From contig CAVTIH010000001.1 of NCBI GenBank assembly GCA_963734815.1, positions 310,001-374,000 of the forward strand: a stretch of 64,000 nt of DNA, written 5' to 3'. Source of the stretch: Palsa-744 sp963734815. Its GTDB lineage: Bacteria; Actinomycetota; Thermoleophilia; Solirubrobacterales; Solirubrobacteraceae. Positions within the stretch are counted from its first letter, which is position 1. Each line of letters starts with the position of its first letter. Below the pieces are notes generated by a model. The model had not been told where the DNA came from. It made no database searches and saw only the letters and a list, made by a program, of their open reading frames with translations. Of this stretch, positions 41,859 through 51,200 are shown one piece after another. Made by a program: the position numbers and the translations under genes.

Positions 41859-42836
41859 ATGGCGGTGATGAAGGCGGCGGTGATCTACGAGAACGGCGGG
41901 CCGGAGGTGTTTCGCTACGAGGATGTATCCGACCCGGACTGCCCGGACGGCTGCGTGGTCGTTGACGCTGAGGCGATCAGCATCGAGGGCGGTGATCTGC
42001 TCGCGCGCGCAGCGGGGGAGCTGCCCGCGACCCCACATATCGTCGGTTATCTGAGCGCCGGCACCATCAGCGAGGTCGCCGCCGGGGTCGAGGGACGCGC
42101 GGTTGGCGACCGGGTGGTCGCCTTGAACGCCGCCGGGTCGCACGCCGCCAGGCGAGCGGTCCCCGCGGCGATGACCTGGCCGATCCCTGCTGGGCTGGAC
42201 GCGGCGCGCGCGGCGTGTGTGCCGGTCGCGTTCGGAACCGCGTACGAGTGCCTGTTCACCGCCGGCAATCTCGCAAAGGGCCAGACCGTTCTGATCCATG
42301 CTGGAGCCGGCGGCGTTGGGATGGCCGCCATTCAGCTGGCCAAGGGCGTCGGCGCGACCGTAATCGCGACCGCCTCCAACGACCAGAAGCTCGAGCAGCT
42401 GAAGGCGCTCGGGCTCGACCACGGGATCAACTACGTGACCGACAGCTTCCTCGAGCGCACCAACCAGCTGACCGACTCGCGAGGTGTGGAGGTTGTTCTC
42501 GACTCGATCGGCGGCCAGAACCTCATCGACAGCATCGGTGTGCTCGCCTACCGGGGCACACTCGTCAGTGTCGGGGTGGCCGCCCGCGCCGGCTCGGCGA
42601 TCGAGGCGCGGTCGCTGTGGATGCGCAACAACTCGCTGCATGGCGTCTTCCTCGGTGGCGCGCTCCTGTCCGAGTACGCCCGCGTCCATCCCATGATCGG
42701 CGACATGCTGGAGCGCGTCGCAAGCGGCGAGCTGCGGGTGGAGATCGATCGCTCGTTCCCGCTCGCGGATGTCGCCGCGGCGCACGAATACGCTGAGAGC
42801 CGCAAGGCGTTCGGCCGGGTCATCATCACGCCCTAG
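41859..42836 (+). CDS. Zinc-free MDR oxidoreductase (quinone reductase type)
   Basis: A 325-residue medium-chain dehydrogenase/reductase. The N-terminal GroES-like domain shows MKAAVIYENGGPEVF and GYLSAGTISEVAAGVEG. The Rossmann segment for NADPH is VLIHAGAGGVGMAAIQLAKGVG, followed by GLDHGINYVTDSF. Zinc ligands of alcohol dehydrogenases are missing, pointing to the quinone oxidoreductase/crotonyl-reductase branch. The start is MAVMKAA or the internal ATG at residue 4. It precedes the winged-helix gene by 44 bases on the same strand. Confidence 0.9.
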   Translation: MAVMKAAVIYENGGPEVFRYEDVSDPDCPDGCVVVDAEAISIEGGDLLARAAGELPATPHIVGYLSAGTISEVAAGVEGRAVGDRVVALNAAGSHAARRAVPAAMTWPIPAGLDAARAACVPVAFGTAYECLFTAGNLAKGQTVLIHAGAGGVGMAAIQLAKGVGATVIATASNDQKLEQLKALGLDHGINYVTDSFLERTNQLTDSRGVEVVLDSIGGQNLIDSIGVLAYRGTLVSVGVAARAGSAIEARSLWMRNNSLHGVFLGGALLSEYARVHPMIGDMLERVASGELRVEIDRSFPLADVAAAHEYAESRKAFGRVIITP

Positions 42837-42880
42837 CCGCAGGCTGAAGCAGAGCCGCCCCCGCCGCCATACTGGCAGCG

Positions 42881-43903
42881 ATGCTTGCCGAGCGCTTCAC
42901 GGCGCAACTGCTCGCGGGAGAGCCGGCCCGCGATCCGGTTGCCGTCGCCGAGCGGCTGCTGGCGGTGCAGGGGCAGGATCCCCGTGGCGTGCGCCTCGCG
43001 ATCCGCTCGCGCACCGCGGGCCTGTCGGCCGCCGACGTCGATCGTGCCATGAGTGAGCAGCGCACGCTCGTGATCACGTGGCTGAATCGCGGCACGCTGC
43101 ACCTCGTGCGCAGCGAGGACTACCCGTGGCTGCACGCGCTCACCGCACCGCGCATGCTCACAGCCAATGCACGACGGCTGGCACAGGAGGGCGTCTCGCC
43201 CGGGGACGCCGAGCGCGCCTCGAAAGTGATCGAGCGGTCGCTGGCCGAGGAGGGACCGCTCACACGCGAGCAGCTGCGCGAGCAGATCGCAGCCGCGGGC
43301 GTGCGCACGGAGGGCCAGGCGCTCGTCCACCTGCTGGCGCTTGCCTCGCTGCGCGGTCTCATTGTGCGCGGGCCTGTGGTGGCCGGCCACCACGCCTTCG
43401 TGCTCGTGCGCGACTGGCTGGGAGAGACGGAGCCGGTCGATCGTGAGCTCGCCCTCGCGGAGCTCGCCCGCCGCTATCTTGTGGGCCACGCTCCCGCCGA
43501 CGAGCACGATCTCGCGAAGTGGTCGGGGCTGGCGCTGCGCGACGTTCGCGCAGGGTTGAGCACAATCGCCTCCCATCTGACACAGCACCGGAACGGGCTC
43601 CTCGGCCTCGCTGGGCGCAGAGCGCCGGCGGTGCTGCCGCCGCCGCGCCTGCTCGGCGCCTTCGACCCGGTCCTGCTCGGCTGGCGCTCACGCGAGGAGA
43701 TCCTTGGCTCGCACCACCCGGTGGTCACCGTCAACGGCCTCTTTCGTCCGTTCGCGCTCGTCCGCGGCCGTGCTGCCGCTACGTGGAGCATGCCTGCGGG
43801 GAGGGTTGTGCTGGCGCCCTTCCGGGGCTTGAGCCGCGGGGACACCGACGCACTGGCCGCCGACGCCGAGGACGTGGTGCGCTTCCTCGCGACTCGGCAG
43901 TAG
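42881..43903 (+). CDS. Winged-helix DNA glycosylase-like protein (AlkZ family)
   Basis: A 340-residue protein of the HTH_42/AlkZ superfamily. The N-terminal RLLAVQGQDPRGVRLAIRSRT contains the Q-x-Q/D catalytic-type motif, then LVITWLNRGTLHLVRSEDYPWL, winged-helix repeats (GPLTREQLREQIAAAGV; APADEHDLAKWSGL) and a C-terminal LLGAFDPVLLGWRSREEILG with FRPFALVRGRAAATW. AlkZ members unhook DNA interstrand crosslinks and alkylated bases; many actinobacterial copies are uncharacterised. It might repair endogenous damage or protect against a natural product. Confidence 0.85.
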   Translation: MLAERFTAQLLAGEPARDPVAVAERLLAVQGQDPRGVRLAIRSRTAGLSAADVDRAMSEQRTLVITWLNRGTLHLVRSEDYPWLHALTAPRMLTANARRLAQEGVSPGDAERASKVIERSLAEEGPLTREQLREQIAAAGVRTEGQALVHLLALASLRGLIVRGPVVAGHHAFVLVRDWLGETEPVDRELALAELARRYLVGHAPADEHDLAKWSGLALRDVRAGLSTIASHLTQHRNGLLGLAGRRAPAVLPPPRLLGAFDPVLLGWRSREEILGSHHPVVTVNGLFRPFALVRGRAAATWSMPAGRVVLAPFRGLSRGDTDALAADAEDVVRFLATRQ

Positions 43904-43966
43904 CACGTCGAGCTCCCCCGGGCACCGTCGGCTACGTCCGACGCCCGCTGACGCCGGCCGGCTACT

Positions 43967-44239
43967 TCACTGAAGCCCCTCGCGCGCCTCACGCACGAGG
44001 GTGACCGCCTCAGGGAACACGGTCGCCATCACCGCGCGGATCTGCTCCGCCTGCGCCTCCGGGCTGCCCTGCACGTTGATGCGGTTGACGGCCGCCACGG
44101 TCATGTCGACGGCGAGCTTGATCGCGTTGTCCGCCCACACGAGACGCTGCTGGCCCTGCATCTGCATCGCAAAGTCCGCCAAGCGCCGCTGCAGCTCCTC
44201 GGGATCTCCGAACAGGTCTCCCAGACCACCACTCTCCAT
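43967..44239 (-). CDS. Small conserved hypothetical protein
   Basis: A 90-residue, mostly helical, soluble protein: LGDLFGDPEELQRRLADFAMQMQGQQRLVWADNAI, then an AVNRINVQG turn and AEQIRAVMATVFPEAVTLVREA. It is acidic, Gln-rich and lacks Cys and membrane segments. The first half resembles the helical start of nucleoid-associated YbaB-like proteins, but the match is not strong enough to name it. It is convergent with the AlkZ-like gene, with its start 141 bases from the next + strand gene. Confidence 0.55.
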   Translation of the reverse strand: MESGGLGDLFGDPEELQRRLADFAMQMQGQQRLVWADNAIKLAVDMTVAAVNRINVQGSPEAQAEQIRAVMATVFPEAVTLVREAREGLQ

Positions 44240-44380
44240 AAAGCCATCCTAGCGGTCAGAGGGTGGCGGTTTGGTCGCGGTCGGCGAGCCGGCCTCATTC
44301 TTGGTCGGGGGTGGCGTGGTTGGCCGGTGCGCCGGCGAGCCCGGCCAATCTCCTTCAATACTCCATAGACTGCCCAGCCC

Positions 44381-45430
44381 ATGCCCCGTAACCGCAACGG
44401 TGAAGAGCCGGCTGGAACGGCCCTCCAGCCTGACAAGAAGGCGATCCGCGCGCAAGTGGCTCACGAGAGTCAGCGCCGCAACCGCCTCGGGGTGCCCTCG
44501 ATCGCAGGGGGAGTGCTGTTCCTGCTGGGCGGCGTGATCGTCACCACGACTCTGCGCCAGCTGCCGACGGTCGGCACGATCCAGGGCCTGGCTCCGGCGC
44601 TGCGCGGCGAAGCGAATCCCGCGGTGAGCCCGGGCGCGGCCGAGGTGCGGTTCATCGACCACCACGCCTTCGGTTTGATCGCCGGCAACCTGCTGCAGGC
44701 GGTGGCGATCTTCTTCCTCCTCGTGGTCCTGCTCTTCTTGCTCGGCGCGGTCAGCTTTCGGCGACCGCAGACGAGCTCGATCGCGCGGTCGCTGGTGCTT
44801 AGCGGCGGGGCGGTGATGGTGTTCGTGTCGATCTCCCACCCGGTTGCGCAGGTGCTGAACGCGCACAATTTCGTCACCGGCCACGACTTCACCGCTGAAG
44901 CTGTCAACCACGCGCTGACCCAGAGCACGGTGCTGGAAATCAGCGAGTATCTAGGGCTGCTGGGGGGGCTGGCGCTGGCGGCGGGGATGGTCATCGTGAC
45001 ACTGGGCGCCACACGTACCGGTCTGATGGCCCGCTGGATGATGTACCTCGGGATCTTCGCGGCGCTGCTCGCCTTCACCCCCTTCGGCCTGGCCCTGGGG
45101 GAGGTCCAGCAGCTGATCCCGGCCTTCTGGATGGTGAGCACAGGCATCCTGCTGATGGGGCGCTGGCCGGGCGGCGATCCCCCGGCGTGGGCCGCCGGCG
45201 AAGCGCGGCCATGGCCCTCGCAGGGCCAGCTCCGTGCCGAGCGGGAGGCCCAGCGAGGGGGGGACGCGCTGGGCGAACGCAGCCGAGTAACGAGGCGGGC
45301 GCCAACGGGACGGGGGACGTGGCGCCAGAGCCTATGCAGCCGGCTCGCGGTGGGAGTTCGAGGCGGCGCCGCAAGCGAGGCGCGCGCGGGTAGTTGTATG
45401 CATTTCGGACCCCAACCCTTCATTTTGTAA
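44381..45430 (+). CDS. Multi-helix membrane protein, C-terminus possibly frameshifted
   Basis: A 349-residue protein with about six membrane helices, for example GVPSIAGGVLFLLGGVIVT, LLQAVAIFFLLVVLLFLLGAVSF and YLGLLGGLALAAGMVIVTLGA, preceded by a polar N-terminus. I do not recognise the family with certainty. The annotated end (CSRLAVGVRGGAASEARAG and beyond) looks like noise. In the +2 frame after about 45270 the sequence reads VAPEPMQPARGGSSRRRRK to a stop at 45393, a more natural basic tail. So a one- or two-base change near 45265-45290 may have shifted the frame. Confidence 0.7.
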   Translation: MPRNRNGEEPAGTALQPDKKAIRAQVAHESQRRNRLGVPSIAGGVLFLLGGVIVTTTLRQLPTVGTIQGLAPALRGEANPAVSPGAAEVRFIDHHAFGLIAGNLLQAVAIFFLLVVLLFLLGAVSFRRPQTSSIARSLVLSGGAVMVFVSISHPVAQVLNAHNFVTGHDFTAEAVNHALTQSTVLEISEYLGLLGGLALAAGMVIVTLGATRTGLMARWMMYLGIFAALLAFTPFGLALGEVQQLIPAFWMVSTGILLMGRWPGGDPPAWAAGEARPWPSQGQLRAEREAQRGGDALGERSRVTRRAPTGRGTWRQSLCSRLAVGVRGGAASEARAGSCMHFGPQPFIL

Positions 45431-45580
45431 AGGGTTTGGGGGCTGGTCAAAGGCATTTTTGCCGACCCCTGCTACTTCATTTTGTAAAGGGTTTGGGTGT
45501 CGATCGAACGACATCTTCAGGTCTCATCACTTCATTTTGTAAAGGGTTGGGGTCCGGTTATAAAGGGTTGGGGTCCGGTT
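45418..45580 (+). repeat. Cluster of AAAGGGTTTGGG repeats with CRISPR-like spacing
   Basis: A 23-bp unit beginning CTTCATTTTGTAAAGGG and ending TTTGGG lies at 45418-45440, 45475-45497 and, slightly altered, 45530-45551. The intervening 34 and 32 bp are unrelated to each other. A 21-bp unit (TAAAGGGTTGGGGTCCGG) is then tandemly doubled to 45580. Copy 1 folds with the preceding ACCCCAACCCTT into a stem-loop. There are no cas genes in the window and only three units, so this is more likely a dispersed intergenic repeat family or a terminator cluster. The region 45431-45652 holds no gene. Confidence 0.7.
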
Positions 45581-45652
45581 TAAAGACGATCACCACCCCG
45601 CGCTCGACCGGTCGGGACTTGGCGCAGGGCTCTGGTTGGGGTAGCTGAATGA

Positions 45653-45712
45653 TTGAGTTTGCCCCCGGGCGGGAATAACTTCCCTTGAGAACGTGGGAAT
45701 CGTCACATTCCC
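45653..45712 (+). promoter_or_regulatory. Putative satP promoter with paired palindromes
   Basis: TTGAGT (45653-45658) and TAACTT (45676-45681) are separated by 17 bp and form a plausible -35/-10 pair. Two palindromes with the same half-site overlap and follow it: GGGAA-TAAC-TTCCC (45671-45684) and GGGAAT-CGTCAC-ATTCCC (45695-45712), their starts 24 bp apart. The first covers the -10, the second the expected initial transcribed region. This is a good layout for repressor control of the acetate-uptake gene. The binding protein is unknown. Confidence 0.55.
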
Positions 45713-45785
45713 CCTTCCCCGTTTGCCAACGATCCATAAAAGCGTCCTGAGCCGCTCCTTGAGGGCTGGCTGGAGGGAGGATCCC

Positions 45786-46445
45786 ATGGAGGCAGCATCT
45801 ATTCATCGTCCCGACTCGATTCAGTCGGTCCCGCGTCGCGAGCCGCCCCCCGGGGAGGCCGCGCAGGCGGGCCTGTGGAAACCGGCCGACCCGGGGCCGC
45901 TCGGTTTGGCGGGGTTTGCGATGACGACTTTCGTGCTCTCGATGTTCAACTCGAATCTCGTCGATGAAAAGGGCGTCCCGGTCGTTCTCGGCCTGGCGCT
46001 CGCCTACGGCGGGGTCGTGCAGCTGCTCGCCGGCATGTGGGAGTTCCGCACCGGCAACACCTTCGGCGCCGTGGCGTTCTGCTCATACGGGGCCTTCTGG
46101 CTCTCGTTCTGGGCGTTGAACGTCTTCTACGCCAAGTCGATCGGTGGCAACGCAGGGCACGCGGTCGGCGTGTACCTGTGGGCGTGGGCGATCTTCACCG
46201 CGTACATGACGGTGGCGGCGCTGCGCGTAAACCTGGCGGTGCTGACGGTGTTCGTGCTGCTGACGGTCACCTTCATCCTGCTGGCGATCGGCGCGGTGGG
46301 CCCGCACGCGACGGTCACCCACTGGGGTGGCTACCTCGGCCTGGCGACCGCGGCGGCTGCTTGGTATGCCTCGTTCGCGGCTGTGGTCAACTCGACGTTC
46401 GGCCGGATCATGTTGCCGGTGGTGCCTTTGGGCAAACGCGAGTGA
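45786..46445 (+). CDS. Acetate/succinate transporter, SatP/GPR1/YaaH family
   Basis: A 219-residue membrane protein with six helices. The family motif around the first helix is PADPGPLGLAGFAMTTFVLSMFNSN, followed by GVVQLLAGMWEFRTGNTFGAVAFCSYGAFWLSF, the most conserved block. These proteins import acetate, probably with protons or as a channel. ATG 45786 (MEAASIHRP) has GGAGGGAGG upstream; the earlier open frame from 45693 is promoter DNA. It is paired with acetyl-CoA synthetase downstream, giving an acetate-scavenging module. Confidence 0.93.
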   Translation: MEAASIHRPDSIQSVPRREPPPGEAAQAGLWKPADPGPLGLAGFAMTTFVLSMFNSNLVDEKGVPVVLGLALAYGGVVQLLAGMWEFRTGNTFGAVAFCSYGAFWLSFWALNVFYAKSIGGNAGHAVGVYLWAWAIFTAYMTVAALRVNLAVLTVFVLLTVTFILLAIGAVGPHATVTHWGGYLGLATAAAAWYASFAAVVNSTFGRIMLPVVPLGKRE

Positions 46446-46551
46446 GGCATAAGTGGCGCGCGCGAGGCGTACTCTGATGGCGATGGAGCCGATGGGCGAC
46501 GCTGCCGACGTATTTCCCGGCGATGATGGTGCCTTGAGCAAACGCGACTGA
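46421..46551 (+). repeat. Duplicated satP 3' end
   Basis: The last 25 bases of the transporter gene (GGTGCCTTTGGGCAAACGCG plus AGTGA, 46421-46445) recur with three changes at 46528-46551, just before acs. Upstream bases of the two copies are also loosely alike. The second copy is not part of any gene. It parallels the duplicated secY end at 7.5 kb. Confidence 0.6.
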
Positions 46552-46574
46552 AGAAAGAAAGAGAAGGGTGGGAG

Positions 46575-48569
<1,995 letters not shown>

Positions 48570-48573
48570 CGTT

Positions 48574-49569
48574 TTGGATAGTCTGATCGCCGTGGACGGC
48601 GCGGCGATCGAGACTCAGGGTGTGACCAAGCGTTTCGGCGCGCGCGCAGCGATCGACGGTGTCGACCTGTATGTCCCGCGCGGGAGCGCCTTCGGCTTCC
48701 TGGGTCCCAACGGGGCTGGGAAGACGACGATGATCCGCATGCTGCTGGGTCTCACCCACGCCAGCGCGGGCAGCATGCACGTGCTGGGTCGCCCGGTGCC
48801 GTCGGAGCGCGGGCAGGCGCTGCGGCGCGTGGGCGCGATCGTCGAGGAGCCGCGCTTTCACCCCAACCTCTCCGGTCGCGAGAACCTGCGCATCGTCGCC
48901 GCCGTGCGCGGACCCGAGGTGCAGGCGCGGATCGCCCCCGCGCTCGCCCGCGTTGGCCTTGGCGAGCGCGCCGACGAGAAGGTGAAGAAGTACTCGCTCG
49001 GGATGCGCCAGCGCCTCGGGGTGGCGCGCTGCCTGCTCGCCGACCCGCTGCTGCTGATCCTCGACGAGCCGACCAACGGCCTCGACCCGGGCGGCATCCA
49101 GGAGTTCCGCGAGATGATCCGCGCGATGGTCGAGCAGGAGAACCGCACCATCTTCCTCTCCTCGCACCTGCTCGACGAGGTCGAAAAGATCTGCGATCAC
49201 GCGGCGATCGTCGACCGCGGCAAGGTGATCGCGCAGGGCCCGATCTCCGAGCTCGCCAGCGGCGGCGATGGCGCCCGCAACGAGCTGATCGTCGGAGTCG
49301 ACGACGTCGAGCTGGCGCTGGGCACACTCGAAGGCAGCGAGCTCGTGCGCGAGGCTCGCCGCTCCGACGAGGGTCTGCGCGTCGTGCTGAGCGGGGATCC
49401 CCAAAGTGCGGCGCAGGTGAATGCGAGCCTCGTGCGCGCCGGCGTGGCAGTGATGCGTCTGGAGCCCGTGCGCCACAGCCTCGAGCAGCGCTTCCTGGAG
49501 GTCACCTCGCGACTCGACGGCACCGCGCCGGACCGTCCCACGCAGGCGCACGAGGAGGTGAGGGCATGA
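48574..49569 (+). CDS. ABC transporter ATP-binding protein
   Basis: A 331-residue ATPase of the DrrA/CcmA-like class. Walker A is GPNGAGKTTMIRML, the signature is YSLGMRQRLGVARCLL, Walker B is LLLILDEPTNGLDPGG and the switch His is in FLSSHLLDEVEKI. The last 70 residues after the catalytic domain (ELIVGVDDVELALG onward) form the small C-terminal domain common in multidrug or lipid exporters. The start is TTG 48574 behind GGAGGACT, with GTG 48592 possible. It overlaps its permease gene by four bases. Confidence 0.93.
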   Translation: MDSLIAVDGAAIETQGVTKRFGARAAIDGVDLYVPRGSAFGFLGPNGAGKTTMIRMLLGLTHASAGSMHVLGRPVPSERGQALRRVGAIVEEPRFHPNLSGRENLRIVAAVRGPEVQARIAPALARVGLGERADEKVKKYSLGMRQRLGVARCLLADPLLLILDEPTNGLDPGGIQEFREMIRAMVEQENRTIFLSSHLLDEVEKICDHAAIVDRGKVIAQGPISELASGGDGARNELIVGVDDVELALGTLEGSELVREARRSDEGLRVVLSGDPQSAAQVNASLVRAGVAVMRLEPVRHSLEQRFLEVTSRLDGTAPDRPTQAHEEVRA

Positions 49570-50411
49570 GTGCCGTCGCGCCGACGGCGCCCGCACCGGC
49601 GGCACGCTCGCGCGAGGGCGGCTCCCCGGTCGCGCTCGCGGCGCAGATGTGCGGCGCCGACTTCCTGAAGCTGCGCAAGAAGCGCGGCACGCTGATCTGG
49701 GCACTCGTGCTGGCGGTCGGCCCGGTGTTGATCTTCTTCGTGGTGACGGCCATTCAGCACGCCTCCAACCCGCAGAAGTACGGACCGGCCGGCGGCGTGT
49801 CCAACTTCCACGACGGCCTGCGGGTGATCGCGCTCCTGTTCGGACCGCTCGCGGCCCTGCTGATCGGCGTGGAGGCGGGCACGGGGGATGCCTCGGCCGG
49901 TGTCTTCCGGGACCTCGTGGTAACCGGCCGCTCGCGTGTGGCGCTGTTCGCCTCACGCGTCCCCGCGGCGCTGGCGATGTGCTTCTCCATCATGGGCGTC
50001 GCCTACGCACTGCTGCTGCTCGGCACCTTCGTGTTCGCAGGTAATCTGCCCACGCCCGAAGGGTCGCTGATCCTCGACGGCCTCGGCTTCATGCTGCTGA
50101 GCACCGGGATGCTGTGTGCAGTGTCGGTGGGCTTCGCTGCGCTGACCACATCCAAGCCGGGAGCGATCATCGCCCTGATCGCGTGGCAGATCGTGGCCAG
50201 TCCGATACTCGCCAACATCAACTCGTTGGGCAGCGCTCGCAGGGGCCTCCTGAGCCAGGCGGTGTCGCATTTCAGCCCGATCCAGCTCCCCGAAGGCGGC
50301 CATGGCGCGACGGTCACGATGTCGGGCGGCCTGGCCTTCATCGTGCTCGTTGGCTGGCTGGTGGTGTTCCTCGGGCTTGGGGCTTGGCGCACGCGTACGA
50401 TGGACGCGTAG
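49566..50411 (+). CDS. ABC transporter permease
   Basis: A 281-residue membrane protein with six helices, such as TLIWALVLAVGPVLIFFVVTAI, VIALLFGPLAALLIGVEAGTG, ALAMCFSIMGVAYALLLLGTF and LAFIVLVGWLVVFLGLGAW. The sequence VEAGTGDASAGVFRDLVVTGRSR is the ABC-2-type coupling region. Its ATG overlaps the ATPase stop. Together they form a two-gene exporter; the substrate is not indicated by the neighbours, and a vapBC pair faces it convergently. Confidence 0.88.
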   Translation: MSAVAPTAPAPAARSREGGSPVALAAQMCGADFLKLRKKRGTLIWALVLAVGPVLIFFVVTAIQHASNPQKYGPAGGVSNFHDGLRVIALLFGPLAALLIGVEAGTGDASAGVFRDLVVTGRSRVALFASRVPAALAMCFSIMGVAYALLLLGTFVFAGNLPTPEGSLILDGLGFMLLSTGMLCAVSVGFAALTTSKPGAIIALIAWQIVASPILANINSLGSARRGLLSQAVSHFSPIQLPEGGHGATVTMSGGLAFIVLVGWLVVFLGLGAWRTRTMDA

Positions 50412-50426
50412 CGGCAAGCTCGATAC

Positions 50427-50870
50427 CTACCTATTTTGCGGCGGTGGAACCGGGGCGATTGTGTCGTGCACTTGGGCGGGGCTGCTCGCGAGCTCCTTGC
50501 TGACGAGGTCTCGGACATCACAGCTGACCAGGGTGCCGCCAGTGTTGTTGGCAGCTGCCACGTAGGCTGCGTCGTAAGCCGAGATGGTGTGCTCCTCGGC
50601 AAACTGTGCCGCGCGTGTCAGCAGCGCCGTCGTTGAAAGCACAACTCCCCCGTCACCCGCGATTCGCTCGATAGCATCCAGCAATGGTCCGACACGATTG
50701 GGTGCTCGCCATGCGCGGATCGCCACGTTGGTGACCTCGTAGCGGGCAAGATCCAGCGTGGCGAGCGTGAGCTCGGGATGGACCAGGATCGCGCGCGCTG
50801 GTTCGTGAAAATCGTCGTCGGAGTCAAACGCCGCGAGAATCACACTGGCGTCCAACAGGAGGGTGCTCAC
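50427..50870 (-). CDS. vapC: PIN-domain ribonuclease toxin (VapC)
   Basis: A 147-residue PIN domain. Acidic residues for the metal site are in MSTLLLDASVILAAF, LDLARYEVTNVAI, ISAYDAAYVAAA and LVSCDVRDLV. VapC toxins cut tRNA or rRNA. Its ATG overlaps the antitoxin stop (ATGA), the typical TA arrangement. A short Pro-rich tail (IAPVPPPQNR) follows the fold. Convergent with the ABC permease, 15 bases apart. Confidence 0.92.
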   Translation of the reverse strand: MSTLLLDASVILAAFDSDDDFHEPARAILVHPELTLATLDLARYEVTNVAIRAWRAPNRVGPLLDAIERIAGDGGVVLSTTALLTRAAQFAEEHTISAYDAAYVAAANNTGGTLVSCDVRDLVSKELASSPAQVHDTIAPVPPPQNR

Positions 50871-51094
50871 ACCGAGGGCCGTGTGGCCTTGACGCGCTCG
50901 GCAGCCGCCCCTCCATGGTGCGTGGTGTGCGTCAGGAGCGTGCGCATCGCCGCCGCACGATCAGTGCGGCGCCTGCGCAGCGCGGCGTCAGCGAATCCCC
51001 GCAGAACAGCGCTTCGTGTGGTGCCGAGCCGATCGGCCTCGGCATCCACCTCGCTAAGGAGATCGTCTGGCATAGAAACCATCACCTTTGCCAC
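50867..51094 (-). CDS. vapB: Ribbon-helix-helix antitoxin (VapB)
   Basis: A 75-residue RHH protein. The strand KVMVSMPDDLL, helices SEVDAEADRLGTTRSAVLRGFAD and a basic tail (RRRRTDRAAAMRTLL) are typical. I place the start at GTG 51094 (VAKVMVSMPDD) because it matches antitoxin N-termini and lies directly after the operator; ATG 51082 is an alternative. TATACT on the - strand ends seven bases before the GTG, so the mRNA may be leaderless. Confidence 0.88.
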   Translation of the reverse strand: MAKVMVSMPDDLLSEVDAEADRLGTTRSAVLRGFADAALRRRRTDRAAAMRTLLTHTTHHGGAAAERVKATRPSV

Positions 51095-51100
51095 GGCAAT

Positions 51101-51118
51101 AGTATACCACGGTATACT
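51101..51118 (-). promoter_or_regulatory. VapB operator palindrome over the -10 box
   Basis: AGTATACC, two bases, then GGTATACT: a perfect 8-2-8 inverted repeat in otherwise GC-rich DNA. On the - strand its end is TATACT, a near-consensus -10 hexamer. That would start RNA at or next to the antitoxin GTG (51094). RHH antitoxins bind such short palindromes cooperatively, so this is the likely autoregulation site. No clear -35 is seen. Confidence 0.7.
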
Positions 51119-51200
51119 CGGGCCGCTTGGAGGCGCGAAACCCGGGCCGCTGGCTACTCGGCGCTGTTCGCGTCGAACTGCTGTGCCAGCTTGGCGATCA

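Noticed and set aside
45418..45551. Possible minimal CRISPR array
   Set aside because: Only three units, the last degenerate, and no cas gene in 64 kb. Reported only as repeats.
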